64,000 nt of DNA from an uncultured Clostridia bacterium (GTDB lineage Bacteria; Bacillota; Clostridia; Christensenellales; UBA1242). The DNA lies in assembly GCA_944362965.1 (NCBI GenBank), contig CALVTR010000003.1, positions 62,001 through 126,000 of the forward strand, written 5' to 3'. Below the pieces are notes generated by a model. The model had not been told where the DNA came from. It searched no databases and saw nothing but the letters and a program-made list of their open reading frames with translations. Below, piece by piece: positions 53,171 to 60,442 of this stretch. The position numbers and the translations under genes are program-made. Numbering within the stretch: the first letter of the stretch is position 1; the number at the start of each line of letters is the position of its first letter.

Positions 53171-53899
53171 ATGTCTGATTTTTTACCGAAGATTAAAAAG
53201 ATTACAAATAAAGTCTTAGATATCATCTTCCCGAATGACTTTAAGTGTTTATTGTGCGGAAAAGACCTGCCTGACGATAGTTCAATCTTTTGCAGTGAAT
53301 GTTTACAAAGTGATATATTCAATGAAGGTAATAGATGCATAAAATGCGACACCATGATAAAAGAAGGCAACATTATTTGTGACCACTGCAAAAGCCAAAA
53401 ACGATATTTTGAAAAATGTGTATGTCCGCTTAATTACAATAACATTGTGAAGGCCGCTATTTTAAAATTTAAAGATGACAATGCAAGGTATCTTGTCACC
53501 CCATTTGCAAAGCTTATTATAGAGCGGATAAAAGAAGAAAACTTCCAATTTGATATTATAGTTCCCGTTCCATCACACCCTAAAACTATAAGGCGTAGAG
53601 GCTACAACCCACCGCTTTTACTTGCAAAAGAGATTGGAAAGCTTCTTAATAAACCTGTTGTTGAAGCTTTAGTAAAGAATGTTTTAACTTCAAAACAAAA
53701 GCGACTAAATTTTGAAGAGCGACAAACAAATTTACGTGATAGCATGACACTTGTTGACAAGTCAGCAATAAAAGGGAAAAATATTTTGATTGTTGATGAT
53801 ATTATAACAACTTGTGCAACTATCAACACATGTGCTAGCCTTCTTAAAGGTGCTAAAAAAATTTATGCATGTGGAATTGCAAGAACAAATTTAAGTTAA
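53171..53899 (+). CDS. ComF family phosphoribosyltransferase-like protein
   Basis: The 242-residue ComFC-type protein starts with a four-cysteine zinc region (CLLCGKDLPDDSSIFCSEC, then CIKCDTMI...CDHCK) and ends in a PRPP-binding fold (ILIVDDIITTCATINTCASLLKGA). ComF proteins assist DNA uptake and recombination in competent bacteria. Nearby recD2 suggests a DNA-processing context. A GTG at 53165 is in frame but one base from AAAGG; the ATG at 53171 is better spaced. Confidence 0.88.
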   Translation: MSDFLPKIKKITNKVLDIIFPNDFKCLLCGKDLPDDSSIFCSECLQSDIFNEGNRCIKCDTMIKEGNIICDHCKSQKRYFEKCVCPLNYNNIVKAAILKFKDDNARYLVTPFAKLIIERIKEENFQFDIIVPVPSHPKTIRRRGYNPPLLLAKEIGKLLNKPVVEALVKNVLTSKQKRLNFEERQTNLRDSMTLVDKSAIKGKNILIVDDIITTCATINTCASLLKGAKKIYACGIARTNLS

Positions 53900-54019
53900 A
53901 AATATCTTAATTTTATTTTGTTTTTATCTTTTCATATTTACTATTTTGATGCTGACGAAGCAAAAGTTGAACTTGGGACAGTTTCTTTTGACGTTAACTC
54001 AGCAGATTATGTAAAATAA
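53900..54019 (+). pseudogene. Possible 3' remnant of a secreted-protein gene
   Basis: After comF an open stretch without a start ends TAA at 54017-54019. Its last 25 codons read YFDADEAKVELGTVSFDVNS and ADYVK, with a coding-like composition unlike the A/T-rich DNA around it. The beta-strand character resembles C-termini of the surface proteins nearby. It has no start or ribosome site. With 318 bases free of genes here, it may be a decayed gene end. Confidence 0.35.
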
Positions 54020-54064
54020 TCATCACTTTTAAAAAGTTTTTGTTTTACAAAAAAACACCATGTT

Positions 54065-54111
54065 TGAAGTGAATCTCTAAAGCTATTTAACTTTAAGGTT
54101 CACTTCATTTT
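54065..54111 (+). terminator. Terminator downstream of comF
   Basis: TGAAGTGAA (54065-54073) pairs with TTCACTTCA (54099-54107), with an inner TAAAG/CTTTA stem, followed by T residues. Confidence 0.75.
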
Positions 54112-54165
54112 TATTAGATGTTTTATTTATATTTATTTTTAATTTAATAAAAATATAAAATTTTA

Positions 54166-54194
54166 TTGACAATTTATTATTATTTTGTAATAAT
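54166..54194 (+). promoter_or_regulatory. Promoter of the 54218 gene
   Basis: TTGACA (54166-54171), 17-base spacer with TGT just before the -10, AATAAT (54189-54194). AAGGGGGAG and the ATG at 54218 follow. Confidence 0.65.
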
Positions 54195-54217
54195 AATTAT
54201 ATTAAGGGGGAGATTTT

Positions 54218-54865
54218 ATGAAAAATTTTTTGAAGAAGATGCCAGTGATGATTGTATTTACGACATTGGCAGTGATAGGCTTGCTTGTATACATACTTTT
54301 ACTTGCACGCCCTATTAGTTATGGTATGGCTTATGTCTACTCACACACTGTTACGGAAGAAGAGTCAGCAGCAATGGGTGAAGCAGCAGGTACAGAAATT
54401 TCTATGAAAATTCAAATTAAAAGTGATGAAAAGGCAGATTACACTATTGTTACGAATGGAGAAAGTGAAGAACTTGAAGTATGGATCCTTCGCAATGGCA
54501 ATCAATTTATTCTAATTCCAGTTACTATGACGGATGAAGAATATCATCAACAGGTAGATGAATTGAAAGCAGATGAAGAGGCATGGAACGCTTTGTGGAA
54601 TGACACCACAGGTCAAGATGCTTTATTCAACGTCAATGCATTTAAAATTACTCCTTCTAGTTACTTGGCAGAGAGTGGGGCTGGAGAAATGATATGTAAT
54701 GGTGCTATCATCTTTGCAGTTTTATGGGGAGTGTTTGAAATAGCATTGATTGTGTTTGCTAGTTTGTCGGTAGTATTCTTTGTGAAAGGCAAAAAAACTG
54801 CTCTTAAGACAACAGAAGACCAAACTTCTATTGAAACCACTGCGGAAAAGAGCGAAAATAATTAA
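54218..54865 (+). CDS. Two-helix membrane protein with an external acidic domain
   Basis: Not recognised. The 215 residues have a first helix at about 12-34 (IVFTTLAVIGLLVYILLLA), about 130 external residues (VTEEESAAMGEAAGTEISMKI... WILRNGNQFILIPVTMTDEEY), a second helix near 165-187 (AIIFAVLWGVFEIALIVFASL), and a charged threonine-rich tail. Both ends are probably inside the cell. It has its own promoter and terminator. A lipoprotein and an HTH gene follow, but no shared operon is visible. Confidence 0.75.
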   Translation: MKNFLKKMPVMIVFTTLAVIGLLVYILLLARPISYGMAYVYSHTVTEEESAAMGEAAGTEISMKIQIKSDEKADYTIVTNGESEELEVWILRNGNQFILIPVTMTDEEYHQQVDELKADEEAWNALWNDTTGQDALFNVNAFKITPSSYLAESGAGEMICNGAIIFAVLWGVFEIALIVFASLSVVFFVKGKKTALKTTEDQTSIETTAEKSENN

Positions 54866-54891
54866 ACCACGATTATCAGGCGCCACATTGT

Positions 54892-54933
54892 AAAATGAAC
54901 CCCAAAATTTGAATAATTTTTGGGGTTCATTTT
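54892..54933. terminator. Bidirectional terminator between the 54218 gene and the HTH gene
   Basis: AAAATGAACCCCAAAA pairs with TTTTGGGGTTCATTTT (16 bp) around nine or ten bases. Both strands end in T-rich runs. Confidence 0.9.
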
Positions 54934-54947
54934 ATTTTTGGTGTTTT

Positions 54948-55256
54948 TTAATTATCTTTTCTAAGCAATGTGGCAATCGCAAGTTTCTTTTCATTTGACG
55001 CGTTTTTCATTGACGAAATAAGCTCCATATCTTGCTTATATGTATTTATATCATGATAAAAGAATTGCTCTTCTGTAATACCACACGCTTCTATAATACT
55101 CAACAAGGCTTCTAAACTTGGCAAAAAGTCCTTACCATTTTCAAGTCTATTGATATAACCTTTATTTAATCCCGCAAGTTCTGACAATGCCTTTGCAGAA
55201 AGCCCTGCATTGTGCCTTGCGATGCCTATTCTTTCAATAATCTCTTCCCTGCTCAT
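54948..55256 (-). CDS. XRE-family HTH regulator
   Basis: The 102-residue regulator has a clear N-terminal Cro/C1 HTH: ERIGIARHNAGLSAKALSELAGLNKGYINRLENGKDFLPSLEALLSIIEACGI. A charged helical tail follows (TYKQDMELISSMKNASNEKKLAIATLLRK). It is divergent from a lipoprotein gene. The direct repeats TATGTGGCA at 55297-55305 and 55314-55322, 17 bases apart, lie in the shared region and may be its operator. Confidence 0.88.
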   Translation of the reverse strand: MSREEIIERIGIARHNAGLSAKALSELAGLNKGYINRLENGKDFLPSLEALLSIIEACGITEEQFFYHDINTYKQDMELISSMKNASNEKKLAIATLLRKDN

Positions 55257-55296
55257 CGTATGTTCACCCCTAAGATAAGATTATTATAGGCAATTT

Positions 55297-55322
55297 TATG
55301 TGGCAACTATACATATGTGGCA
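55297..55322. promoter_or_regulatory. Direct-repeat candidate operator upstream of the HTH gene
   Basis: TATGTGGCA occurs twice, 17 bases apart (55297-55305, 55314-55322), so the two sites face about the same side plus a half turn. They lie 41-66 bases upstream of the HTH start codon. Confidence 0.4.
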
Positions 55323-55480
55323 CATTAAAAATTTACATTTTGCTACAATATGGCGATTTTATTTTGAATTTGTCAAGTTTTATGTTATCATAAAGATGAT
55401 TTCTAAGGCTAATTAATCCTGACTGAAACTTAATGGAATAATCTTAACGTAATCATATATAATAAGATAAGGAGGAAATT

Positions 55481-56005
55481 ATGACAAAAACAAGAAAAAT
55501 CTCATTGTTTGCCGGTATCTTTGCTGTGCTTGCCATTGTTTTGTTTGGTTTTATTCTTACAGGCTGCGGCGACGTCACACAAGAAACTGACGAAACAAAG
55601 GTGCACTCTGCAAACATTACTTCATGGTATGAATACGATGGAGCTCAGTATCTCGACACTTCTGTCAATATCAATTTTGACAATTTAAACATTGCTGACA
55701 TTGACAAAATTACATTTGAGCTTTATCAAGATGATCAGCTTCTTGGAGATGCTGTTTCTGAAGGAGACAATTTAGTTACCCTACTTAAAGATTGTGCTCA
55801 ATATTGGGAACAAACAGAAGACACCTATCTTGAAGTTAAAGGCGACAGAACTATAAGCTGTGCTTTTACAACCAGAACAGAAGCAAATGACAATGGTTTT
55901 TGGGTTCGTTCTGAATGCTCTGCAACTCCAGAAAGTGTTCCTAACAAACTTGTTGTTAAAGTTCTTGTAGACAACGTTGAATACCTTTCTGAATATCAAG
56001 CATAA
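55481..56005 (+). CDS. Lipoprotein of unknown function
   Basis: 174 residues with a clear lipoprotein signal: KTRK, hydrophobic core GIFAVLAIVLFGFI, then the lipobox LTGC (Cys29). The mature part is acidic and beta-rich, with no domain recognised (SWYEYDGAQYLDTSVNINFDN; ELYQDDQLLG). AAGGAGG precedes the ATG. It is divergent from the HTH gene and ends at the hairpin terminator that is part of the left 79-bp repeat. Confidence 0.8.
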   Translation: MTKTRKISLFAGIFAVLAIVLFGFILTGCGDVTQETDETKVHSANITSWYEYDGAQYLDTSVNINFDNLNIADIDKITFELYQDDQLLGDAVSEGDNLVTLLKDCAQYWEQTEDTYLEVKGDRTISCAFTTRTEANDNGFWVRSECSATPESVPNKLVVKVLVDNVEYLSEYQA

Positions 56006-56023
56006 ATAAAAAAGTTTCAGTCA

Positions 56024-56102
56024 AAAATAAAATTGCAGGCTTAAAACCTGCAATTTTATTTTAAAAAATTTTAGTGTTACCCCAATATGGTAGCCTCAAG
56101 GG
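56024..56102 (-). repeat. 79-bp direct repeat, left copy (tRNA-Glu 3' end plus terminator)
   Basis: Identical to 56444-56522 except at one base (56073 A against 56493 G), exactly 420 bases apart. It holds the last 15 bases of tRNA-Glu (56088-56102), ATTGGGGTAACAC, and a 16-bp hairpin terminator AAAATAAAATTGCAGG (56024-56039 with 56047-56062). That hairpin also ends the rightward lipoprotein gene. Confidence 0.85.
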
Positions 56103-56443
56103 AAACCCTACCCTAAAAATCAAAGATTTTCAGGGAACCCGCGAACCCAAGTGTTCGATTCCCTTCTTCGTTTATATCTCATCTAATAAATAGATATATT
56201 TCTTCACATAAAAAATCCCAGTAGCTTAGCTTGGTTGCCGAACCTAAGGTTTATGTTCGCAATAAATTCACCCCTTGTGGGTCCTTATTAAGACTAAAAT
56301 TTAGAAAATTTTTGTCTGGGGCGGAAAAGGAGCTTTAACCCACAAAGTCAAAGGCTTTGCGGGTGCCCAAGTTGGGAGGAAAACCGAAATTTTAGCGGTT
56401 AGGCTCAATTTGTGAGCCGTGCCCGCGTTCTCCCTAAGGAGTT
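56103..56443 (-). repeat. 341-bp segment between the tRNA repeats, with dispersed hairpin repeat copy B
   Basis: No gene is supported. The core (56277-56379) repeats the copy A linkers of 19174-19289 around different hairpins, for example AAAATTT-AGA-AAATTTT and CCCACAAAG...CTTTGCGGG. A GGCTCA-TGAGCC hairpin and GTGCCCGCGTTC (56419-56430) follow. A further hairpin, CCCTAAAAATC-AAA with its near-complement, and a tRNA T-loop-like GTTCGATTCCC lie near 56115-56165. Confidence 0.7.
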
Positions 56444-56522
56444 AAAATAAAATTGCAGGCTTAAAACCTGCAATTTTATTTTAAAAAATTTTGGTGTTAC
56501 CCCAATATGGTAGCCTCAAGGG
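56444..56522 (-). repeat. 79-bp direct repeat, right copy (within the intact tRNA-Glu)
   Basis: Partner of 56024-56102. It contains the 3' end of tRNA-Glu and the hairpin 56444-56482, which should terminate tRNA transcription on the minus strand. Confidence 0.85.
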
Positions 56523-56582
56523 GAATCGAACCCCTGATTCCGCCGTGAAAGGGCGATGTCTTAACCGCTTGACCATGAGGCC
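56508..56582 (-). tRNA. tRNA-Glu (anticodon TTC)
   Basis: The minus strand from 56582 folds as a full cloverleaf. The acceptor GGCCTCA pairs with TGAGGCT (one G:U). The D arm contains GGTCAAGCGGTTAAGAC, the anticodon arm CGCCCTTTCACGGCG has TTC in its loop, and the T arm is AGGGGTTCGATTCCCCT. CCA is encoded at the 3' end (56510-56508). It is 75 bases including CCA. It lies downstream of the two metallopeptidase-like genes and is the only tRNA in the window. Confidence 0.95.
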
Positions 56583-56733
56583 ATATATCAAAAATTGGGA
56601 GATATTTTTTGATACTTTCACATTATATCTAATAAACTTCCTTTTGTCAAGCATTTTTCTTAAACTTTTTCAGATTTTGTCAAGTTATTTTTTATTGTTA
56701 AAATTCCCCTATTCACATTATAAAAAACTTTAT

Positions 56734-57705
56734 CTATTCTTGTTCTATGTCACTTAGCTCTCTAAATAGTGCAAGATAATCACTCACCGTTTCTTCTGGC
56801 GATTTTCCTATTAATTCTACAACCATTGATTGCGGGTCAATATCGGCGTTATGTTTTAGATATTCTTTAAATTTAGCGGTAGTCTTTTGTGGCTCTTTCT
56901 TATATTCTTCAAATAGTAGTTCTGAGACCACTTCACCTATTATGTATCTAAAATCGACATCACTTTTTATAGTGCCCTTTGCTATGCTTTGTATTCTATT
57001 AAGAATAGCATCTTTATTTGGACTATTTTTGAGCAGCTTTTCCCCTTCTGCTAGTTTTTCTTCTGTTAAAATATCCCCTTTCAAAAAATTTAGAATATCA
57101 TTCTCTTGAAATACTGCTTCCAAACGGTTACTTACAGACTTAATTAAAGATATATTAACAGCATCATATTCTTCTTCGCTGATAATTTTCTTATCTAATA
57201 AATACTTTGCAAAAACCTTTTCAATAAACATACTTTCAACTTCGCCTATGTATTCCGATTTAGGCATTTTCTTTTCTTGCATACGCTGTGAAGTTAAATG
57301 CGCAAACTCATGACAAACAGTTGTAAGTCCAAAAACATTATTGGTTGGATTTAGATTTATAAATCTACGCCAATCCTTGATGCCACAATTATTTCCTCGA
57401 TTTTCGGCTGAAGGCTCGCTAAAATTTAGTTTTACACTGTCATCATTTAAAATTTTTAATAGATTTGTATAAATATCTTTATCAAAACAGGCAAAAAATT
57501 CAAGTGAAATTGTTATCATATCACTAAGCGAATAATCATTATCTTTGATAATATTGTTGTCTTTATCTTTTGTTATTTCTTGCCATGCATGATGGAGAGT
57601 TTCAAGTTGTTTTCTGACTGAATTTATATAATTATTAAATGCATCAGTTTCTTTATTATGATATTTCCTATTAAATTCTTCAATTTCACTTTTTGATAAA
57701 ATCAT
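56734..57705 (-). CDS. HExxH metallopeptidase-like protein, paralog 2
   Basis: The 323 residues are mainly helical. The zinc signature HEFAH sits in TTVCHEFAHLTSQ near residue 138, with a likely third ligand in GEVESMFIEKVF about 25 residues later. The C-terminal region (FRYIIGEVVSELLFEEYKKEPQKTTAKFKEYL) resembles the end of M3 oligoendopeptidases, but the domain is much shorter and no family can be fixed. There is no signal peptide, so it is cytosolic. It is about 40 percent identical by eye to the gene 37 bases upstream. AAAGGGGAAAT precedes the ATG. Confidence 0.75.
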   Translation of the reverse strand: MILSKSEIEEFNRKYHNKETDAFNNYINSVRKQLETLHHAWQEITKDKDNNIIKDNDYSLSDMITISLEFFACFDKDIYTNLLKILNDDSVKLNFSEPSAENRGNNCGIKDWRRFINLNPTNNVFGLTTVCHEFAHLTSQRMQEKKMPKSEYIGEVESMFIEKVFAKYLLDKKIISEEEYDAVNISLIKSVSNRLEAVFQENDILNFLKGDILTEEKLAEGEKLLKNSPNKDAILNRIQSIAKGTIKSDVDFRYIIGEVVSELLFEEYKKEPQKTTAKFKEYLKHNADIDPQSMVVELIGKSPEETVSDYLALFRELSDIEQE

Positions 57706-57742
57706 ATTTCCCCTTTTGTGTTGATTTCAGTAACTAATATTT

Positions 57743-58699
57743 TTATTCTTTATTTATTTCAAGATAAGTTTCTATTGCCTCTTCTAAAGACTTATTTGTA
57801 AGATCTTTAAGCATTGTTTGCGGGTCAATGTCGGCGGTATGCCCTAGATATTCTTTAAATTTTGCCACTGTCTTTTGTGGCTCTTTTCTATATTCTTCAA
57901 ATAGTAGTTCTGAGATAACTTCGCCAAGAACATAAATGAAATACCATGCACTATGAACGTCATTTTGCATAAACGAAAGACGACGATAAAAATCTTTGGC
58001 TTTAGGACTTTTTGCTATCATTTCTTCTAGAACTTTTAGGTTCTCATTCGTTAAAGAATTACCATTCAAATAGTTTAAGATATCGTTTTCATAAAAAATT
58101 TCTTGCAGCTTATCGTTTACTGAACTTTTATAAAAACGGAAATATGTTTTTCTTTCTTCTTCAGTTATAAAATTTATGTTGTAAAGATATTCTATAAACA
58201 CTTTCTCTAAAAACATGGATTCAACTTCAGGGAAAAGGTCGGATTTTGAATTTGTGCTATCTTGTCCAAACCGAGATAGAAGATGAGCAAACTCATGGCA
58301 AACACTTGCAAGTCCATAAAGATTATTTTGTGGTCTCAGTCCTATGCAAAGAGTGCCGTCTGGTTCATATTTAGTATAATTTATACGCCATTTATTATTT
58401 GGTGAAACTTCTTGATAATCTTTCTTTGTTTTTTCATCATTAAGAATGTTTATTAAAGTGTTATATAAATCTTTATCAAGGTTGGAATAAAAGTCAAGGA
58501 CTATCTTTATCATGTCATTTAGGGAGCAGTTTAACTCTTTTAAAGATTCTGTTGTTATGCCTTTATCTATTTCACTCCAACTTTTATGTAGTCTATCTAG
58601 ATATGGTCTTATAGAGTTTAAAAAATCATTAAACTCTTTTACTTCTTTCTTTTGACAAGTTTTATTGAAACTTTCAATCTCGCTATCTACTAAAGTCAT
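57743..58699 (-). CDS. HExxH metallopeptidase-like protein, paralog 1
   Basis: The 318-residue paralog of the following gene has HEFAH in SVCHEFAHLLSRFG and EVESMFLEKVFIEYLY as the likely glutamate ligand helix. The C-terminus YVLGEVISELLFEEYRKEPQKTVAKFKEYLGH is nearly the same as in its partner. The variable middle suggests duplication followed by divergence. It starts 11 bases after the kinase-Ham1 fusion gene (AAGGAGAATAG), so both are one operon. Substrate and regulation unknown. Confidence 0.75.
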   Translation of the reverse strand: MTLVDSEIESFNKTCQKKEVKEFNDFLNSIRPYLDRLHKSWSEIDKGITTESLKELNCSLNDMIKIVLDFYSNLDKDLYNTLINILNDEKTKKDYQEVSPNNKWRINYTKYEPDGTLCIGLRPQNNLYGLASVCHEFAHLLSRFGQDSTNSKSDLFPEVESMFLEKVFIEYLYNINFITEEERKTYFRFYKSSVNDKLQEIFYENDILNYLNGNSLTNENLKVLEEMIAKSPKAKDFYRRLSFMQNDVHSAWYFIYVLGEVISELLFEEYRKEPQKTVAKFKEYLGHTADIDPQTMLKDLTNKSLEEAIETYLEINKE

Positions 58700-58710
58700 A
58701 TCTATTCTCC

Positions 58711-59838
58711 TTAATCATTATCTTCGGTTTCGACGTGGAAAACTTCTTCAATGAATTTTTGTTGCTCGGCTATTGCACTGCCTTCGCAAGCATTCGCCTC
58801 TTCAATCGTCATTTCACTCCAATATTTGCCAAGTTCTTTGCTATAGTCAAGTGAGCGAAGTGGCAAGGATTTGACTATCGTCTTGCTTGGGGTTGAAACC
58901 ATATAGCGATAGCTCTTGAAAAGTTTTTCATGATAGTTTCCATCAAAATCGCAAAGCACAAGCGCAACATTGAAATATGAATCACTTTCGCCACCTACTG
59001 CTTTGAGTTTTTCAGAGAAGATTCTTATTGTTTCTTCATCGCTGAGTTCGTGTCCGCCATATCTGCGAACGAACACACCCGGTTGGTCTTCTGGCTTAAA
59101 TTTTTCAATGACAAGTCCGCTATCATTTGCGATGATTGGCAAGCCTGTCGCGTTATGATAACCTGTTGCCTTTAAACGTGCATTCTCAAGTTCGGTTTCG
59201 CCTGTTTCGTCAATATCAATGTTTACTTTGATATCCTTAAGGGAGCAGTATGGCAGTCCAATTTTGTCAAGCACGCAAGAGTAGATTGAAATTTTACCTA
59301 CATTGGTTGTTGCAATCAAAATACGGCTATCTCTTGACGTTTCTATGCCGTCGTTATAAGTTATAATTTGATGAAAGCCCTCTTGAAGAGTTGGCATATT
59401 GTTCTTAAGTTTTATAGAATATCTCTCAACAAGTTCTCGTGGGTTTTCTATAGTATGCGCATTTGCATCTTCAAGTTGACGTTTAAAAATTCGTCTTATA
59501 CACTCTTCCTTGTCAAGTAATATAAGGTGACCTACTATTTTATAGCTATACTCCTTACCTATTTCTATTATTGACACTCTATCACGTGCTGATAAATTTG
59601 TTGCATCAAAGATGATGTCTTTGCCAACATCAGCAAGGGCTCTTGCTCTGCGATATAGCTCGCTGAACACCACAGTGTTTGTTTGAAAGTTATGGACATT
59701 GCCTATAATTGATTTTTCTGCAAGTTCTGCTCTTACATCATCACTTGATAGAATAACGCCGCCATCTTCAGCGAGTTTCTTTGCCATTGTGCTCTTACCA
59801 GAGCCAACTATTCCTATTAAAATATTCAATGTTTTCAT
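58711..59838 (-). CDS. Fused P-loop (polynucleotide-kinase-like) and Ham1/RdgB-type protein
   Basis: The 375 residues carry two domains. Residues 1-165 are an AAA_33/PNK-like kinase: Walker A IGIVGSGKSTMAKKL, ILSSDDVRAEL, IIFDATNLSARDR. Residues 170-370 are a Ham1 (inosine/xanthosine triphosphate pyrophosphatase) domain: ILIATTNVGKISIY (TxNxxK motif) and NDSGLVIEKF...PGVFVRRYGG. RdgB cleanses the nucleotide pool; the kinase is of unknown substrate. The fusion suggests nucleotide salvage or repair, or possibly defence. It heads the metallopeptidase operon. No SD is present; see the promoter at 59845-59873. Confidence 0.82.
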   Translation of the reverse strand: MKTLNILIGIVGSGKSTMAKKLAEDGGVILSSDDVRAELAEKSIIGNVHNFQTNTVVFSELYRRARALADVGKDIIFDATNLSARDRVSIIEIGKEYSYKIVGHLILLDKEECIRRIFKRQLEDANAHTIENPRELVERYSIKLKNNMPTLQEGFHQIITYNDGIETSRDSRILIATTNVGKISIYSCVLDKIGLPYCSLKDIKVNIDIDETGETELENARLKATGYHNATGLPIIANDSGLVIEKFKPEDQPGVFVRRYGGHELSDEETIRIFSEKLKAVGGESDSYFNVALVLCDFDGNYHEKLFKSYRYMVSTPSKTIVKSLPLRSLDYSKELGKYWSEMTIEEANACEGSAIAEQQKFIEEVFHVETEDND

Positions 59839-59844
59839 GTTGAA

Positions 59845-59873
59845 ATTTTATCACATAGCGTTATTTTTGTCAA
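59845..59873 (-). promoter_or_regulatory. Promoter of the kinase-Ham1 operon, apparently leaderless
   Basis: Minus strand: TTGACA, 17-base spacer ending TGA, TAAAAT, then six bases (TTCAAC) to the start codon at 59838. No Shine-Dalgarno sequence is present. Positions are counted from the start codon. Confidence 0.65.
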
Positions 59874-59887
59874 TAATTGTCAAACAT

Positions 59888-60382
59888 TTAATCAGAAGCA
59901 AATTGAGTTTCTTGTCTAATCAAGATTGTATAGGTTTGTTCAACCGTGCCATCTTCCCATATTATCTTTAGTTCAAGTTTCCTATTATCTTCATCGACTA
60001 GCGGATAGAACACCGCTTCGCCTATCTTTTCATTGTTCACTTGTCTATAAAAGCTGCCGCCGACTATCTTTTCATCCCCAACTGTTGCACTACCCGTGTT
60101 GTAGTCTTTGATAGAACTTGGAGCGGACAATTTTATGCCCACTCTATTGCCAGCTTTATTAAAGCCGCGTGCGATATCTTCATTATAATATTCGACAGTT
60201 TCTCCTTCGCCACCAAAAATTGCAACATGTGTGGCACTATCATAATCAAACGTCAGGTCTCCGCCGATATGTTGGTCATCTCTTTGAACAAGCGAATATT
60301 CTAAATTTTTATCTCCACAACTTATCATAAAAAGTGTTGGCAATATTAAAAAAATTGTTAAAAGTAGCCTTAAATATTTCAT
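59888..60382 (-). CDS. Lipoprotein of unknown function
   Basis: A 164-residue lipoprotein with leader MKYLRLLLTIFLILPTLFMISC and Cys22. The mature domain is acidic with strand-like repeats (GGDLTFDYDSATHVAIFGGEGETVEYY; VGIKLSAPSSIKDYNTG; KLELKIIWEDGTVEQTYTILI). No family is recognised. AAGGAG precedes the ATG. It stands between a GPH transporter and the kinase-Ham1 operon on the same strand. Confidence 0.8.
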   Translation of the reverse strand: MKYLRLLLTIFLILPTLFMISCGDKNLEYSLVQRDDQHIGGDLTFDYDSATHVAIFGGEGETVEYYNEDIARGFNKAGNRVGIKLSAPSSIKDYNTGSATVGDEKIVGGSFYRQVNNEKIGEAVFYPLVDEDNRKLELKIIWEDGTVEQTYTILIRQETQFASD

Positions 60383-60442
60383 ATTAACTCCTTACATTTA
60401 GGCTACCCAAATTTTAATAATTTATCTAAAATATAGCTTTTT

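Noticed and set aside
56103..56443. A second complete tRNA in the left half of the tRNA-Glu duplication
   Set aside because: Only the 3' 15 bases and a T-loop-like GTTCGATTCCC can be found. No acceptor 5' strand or anticodon arm is visible.
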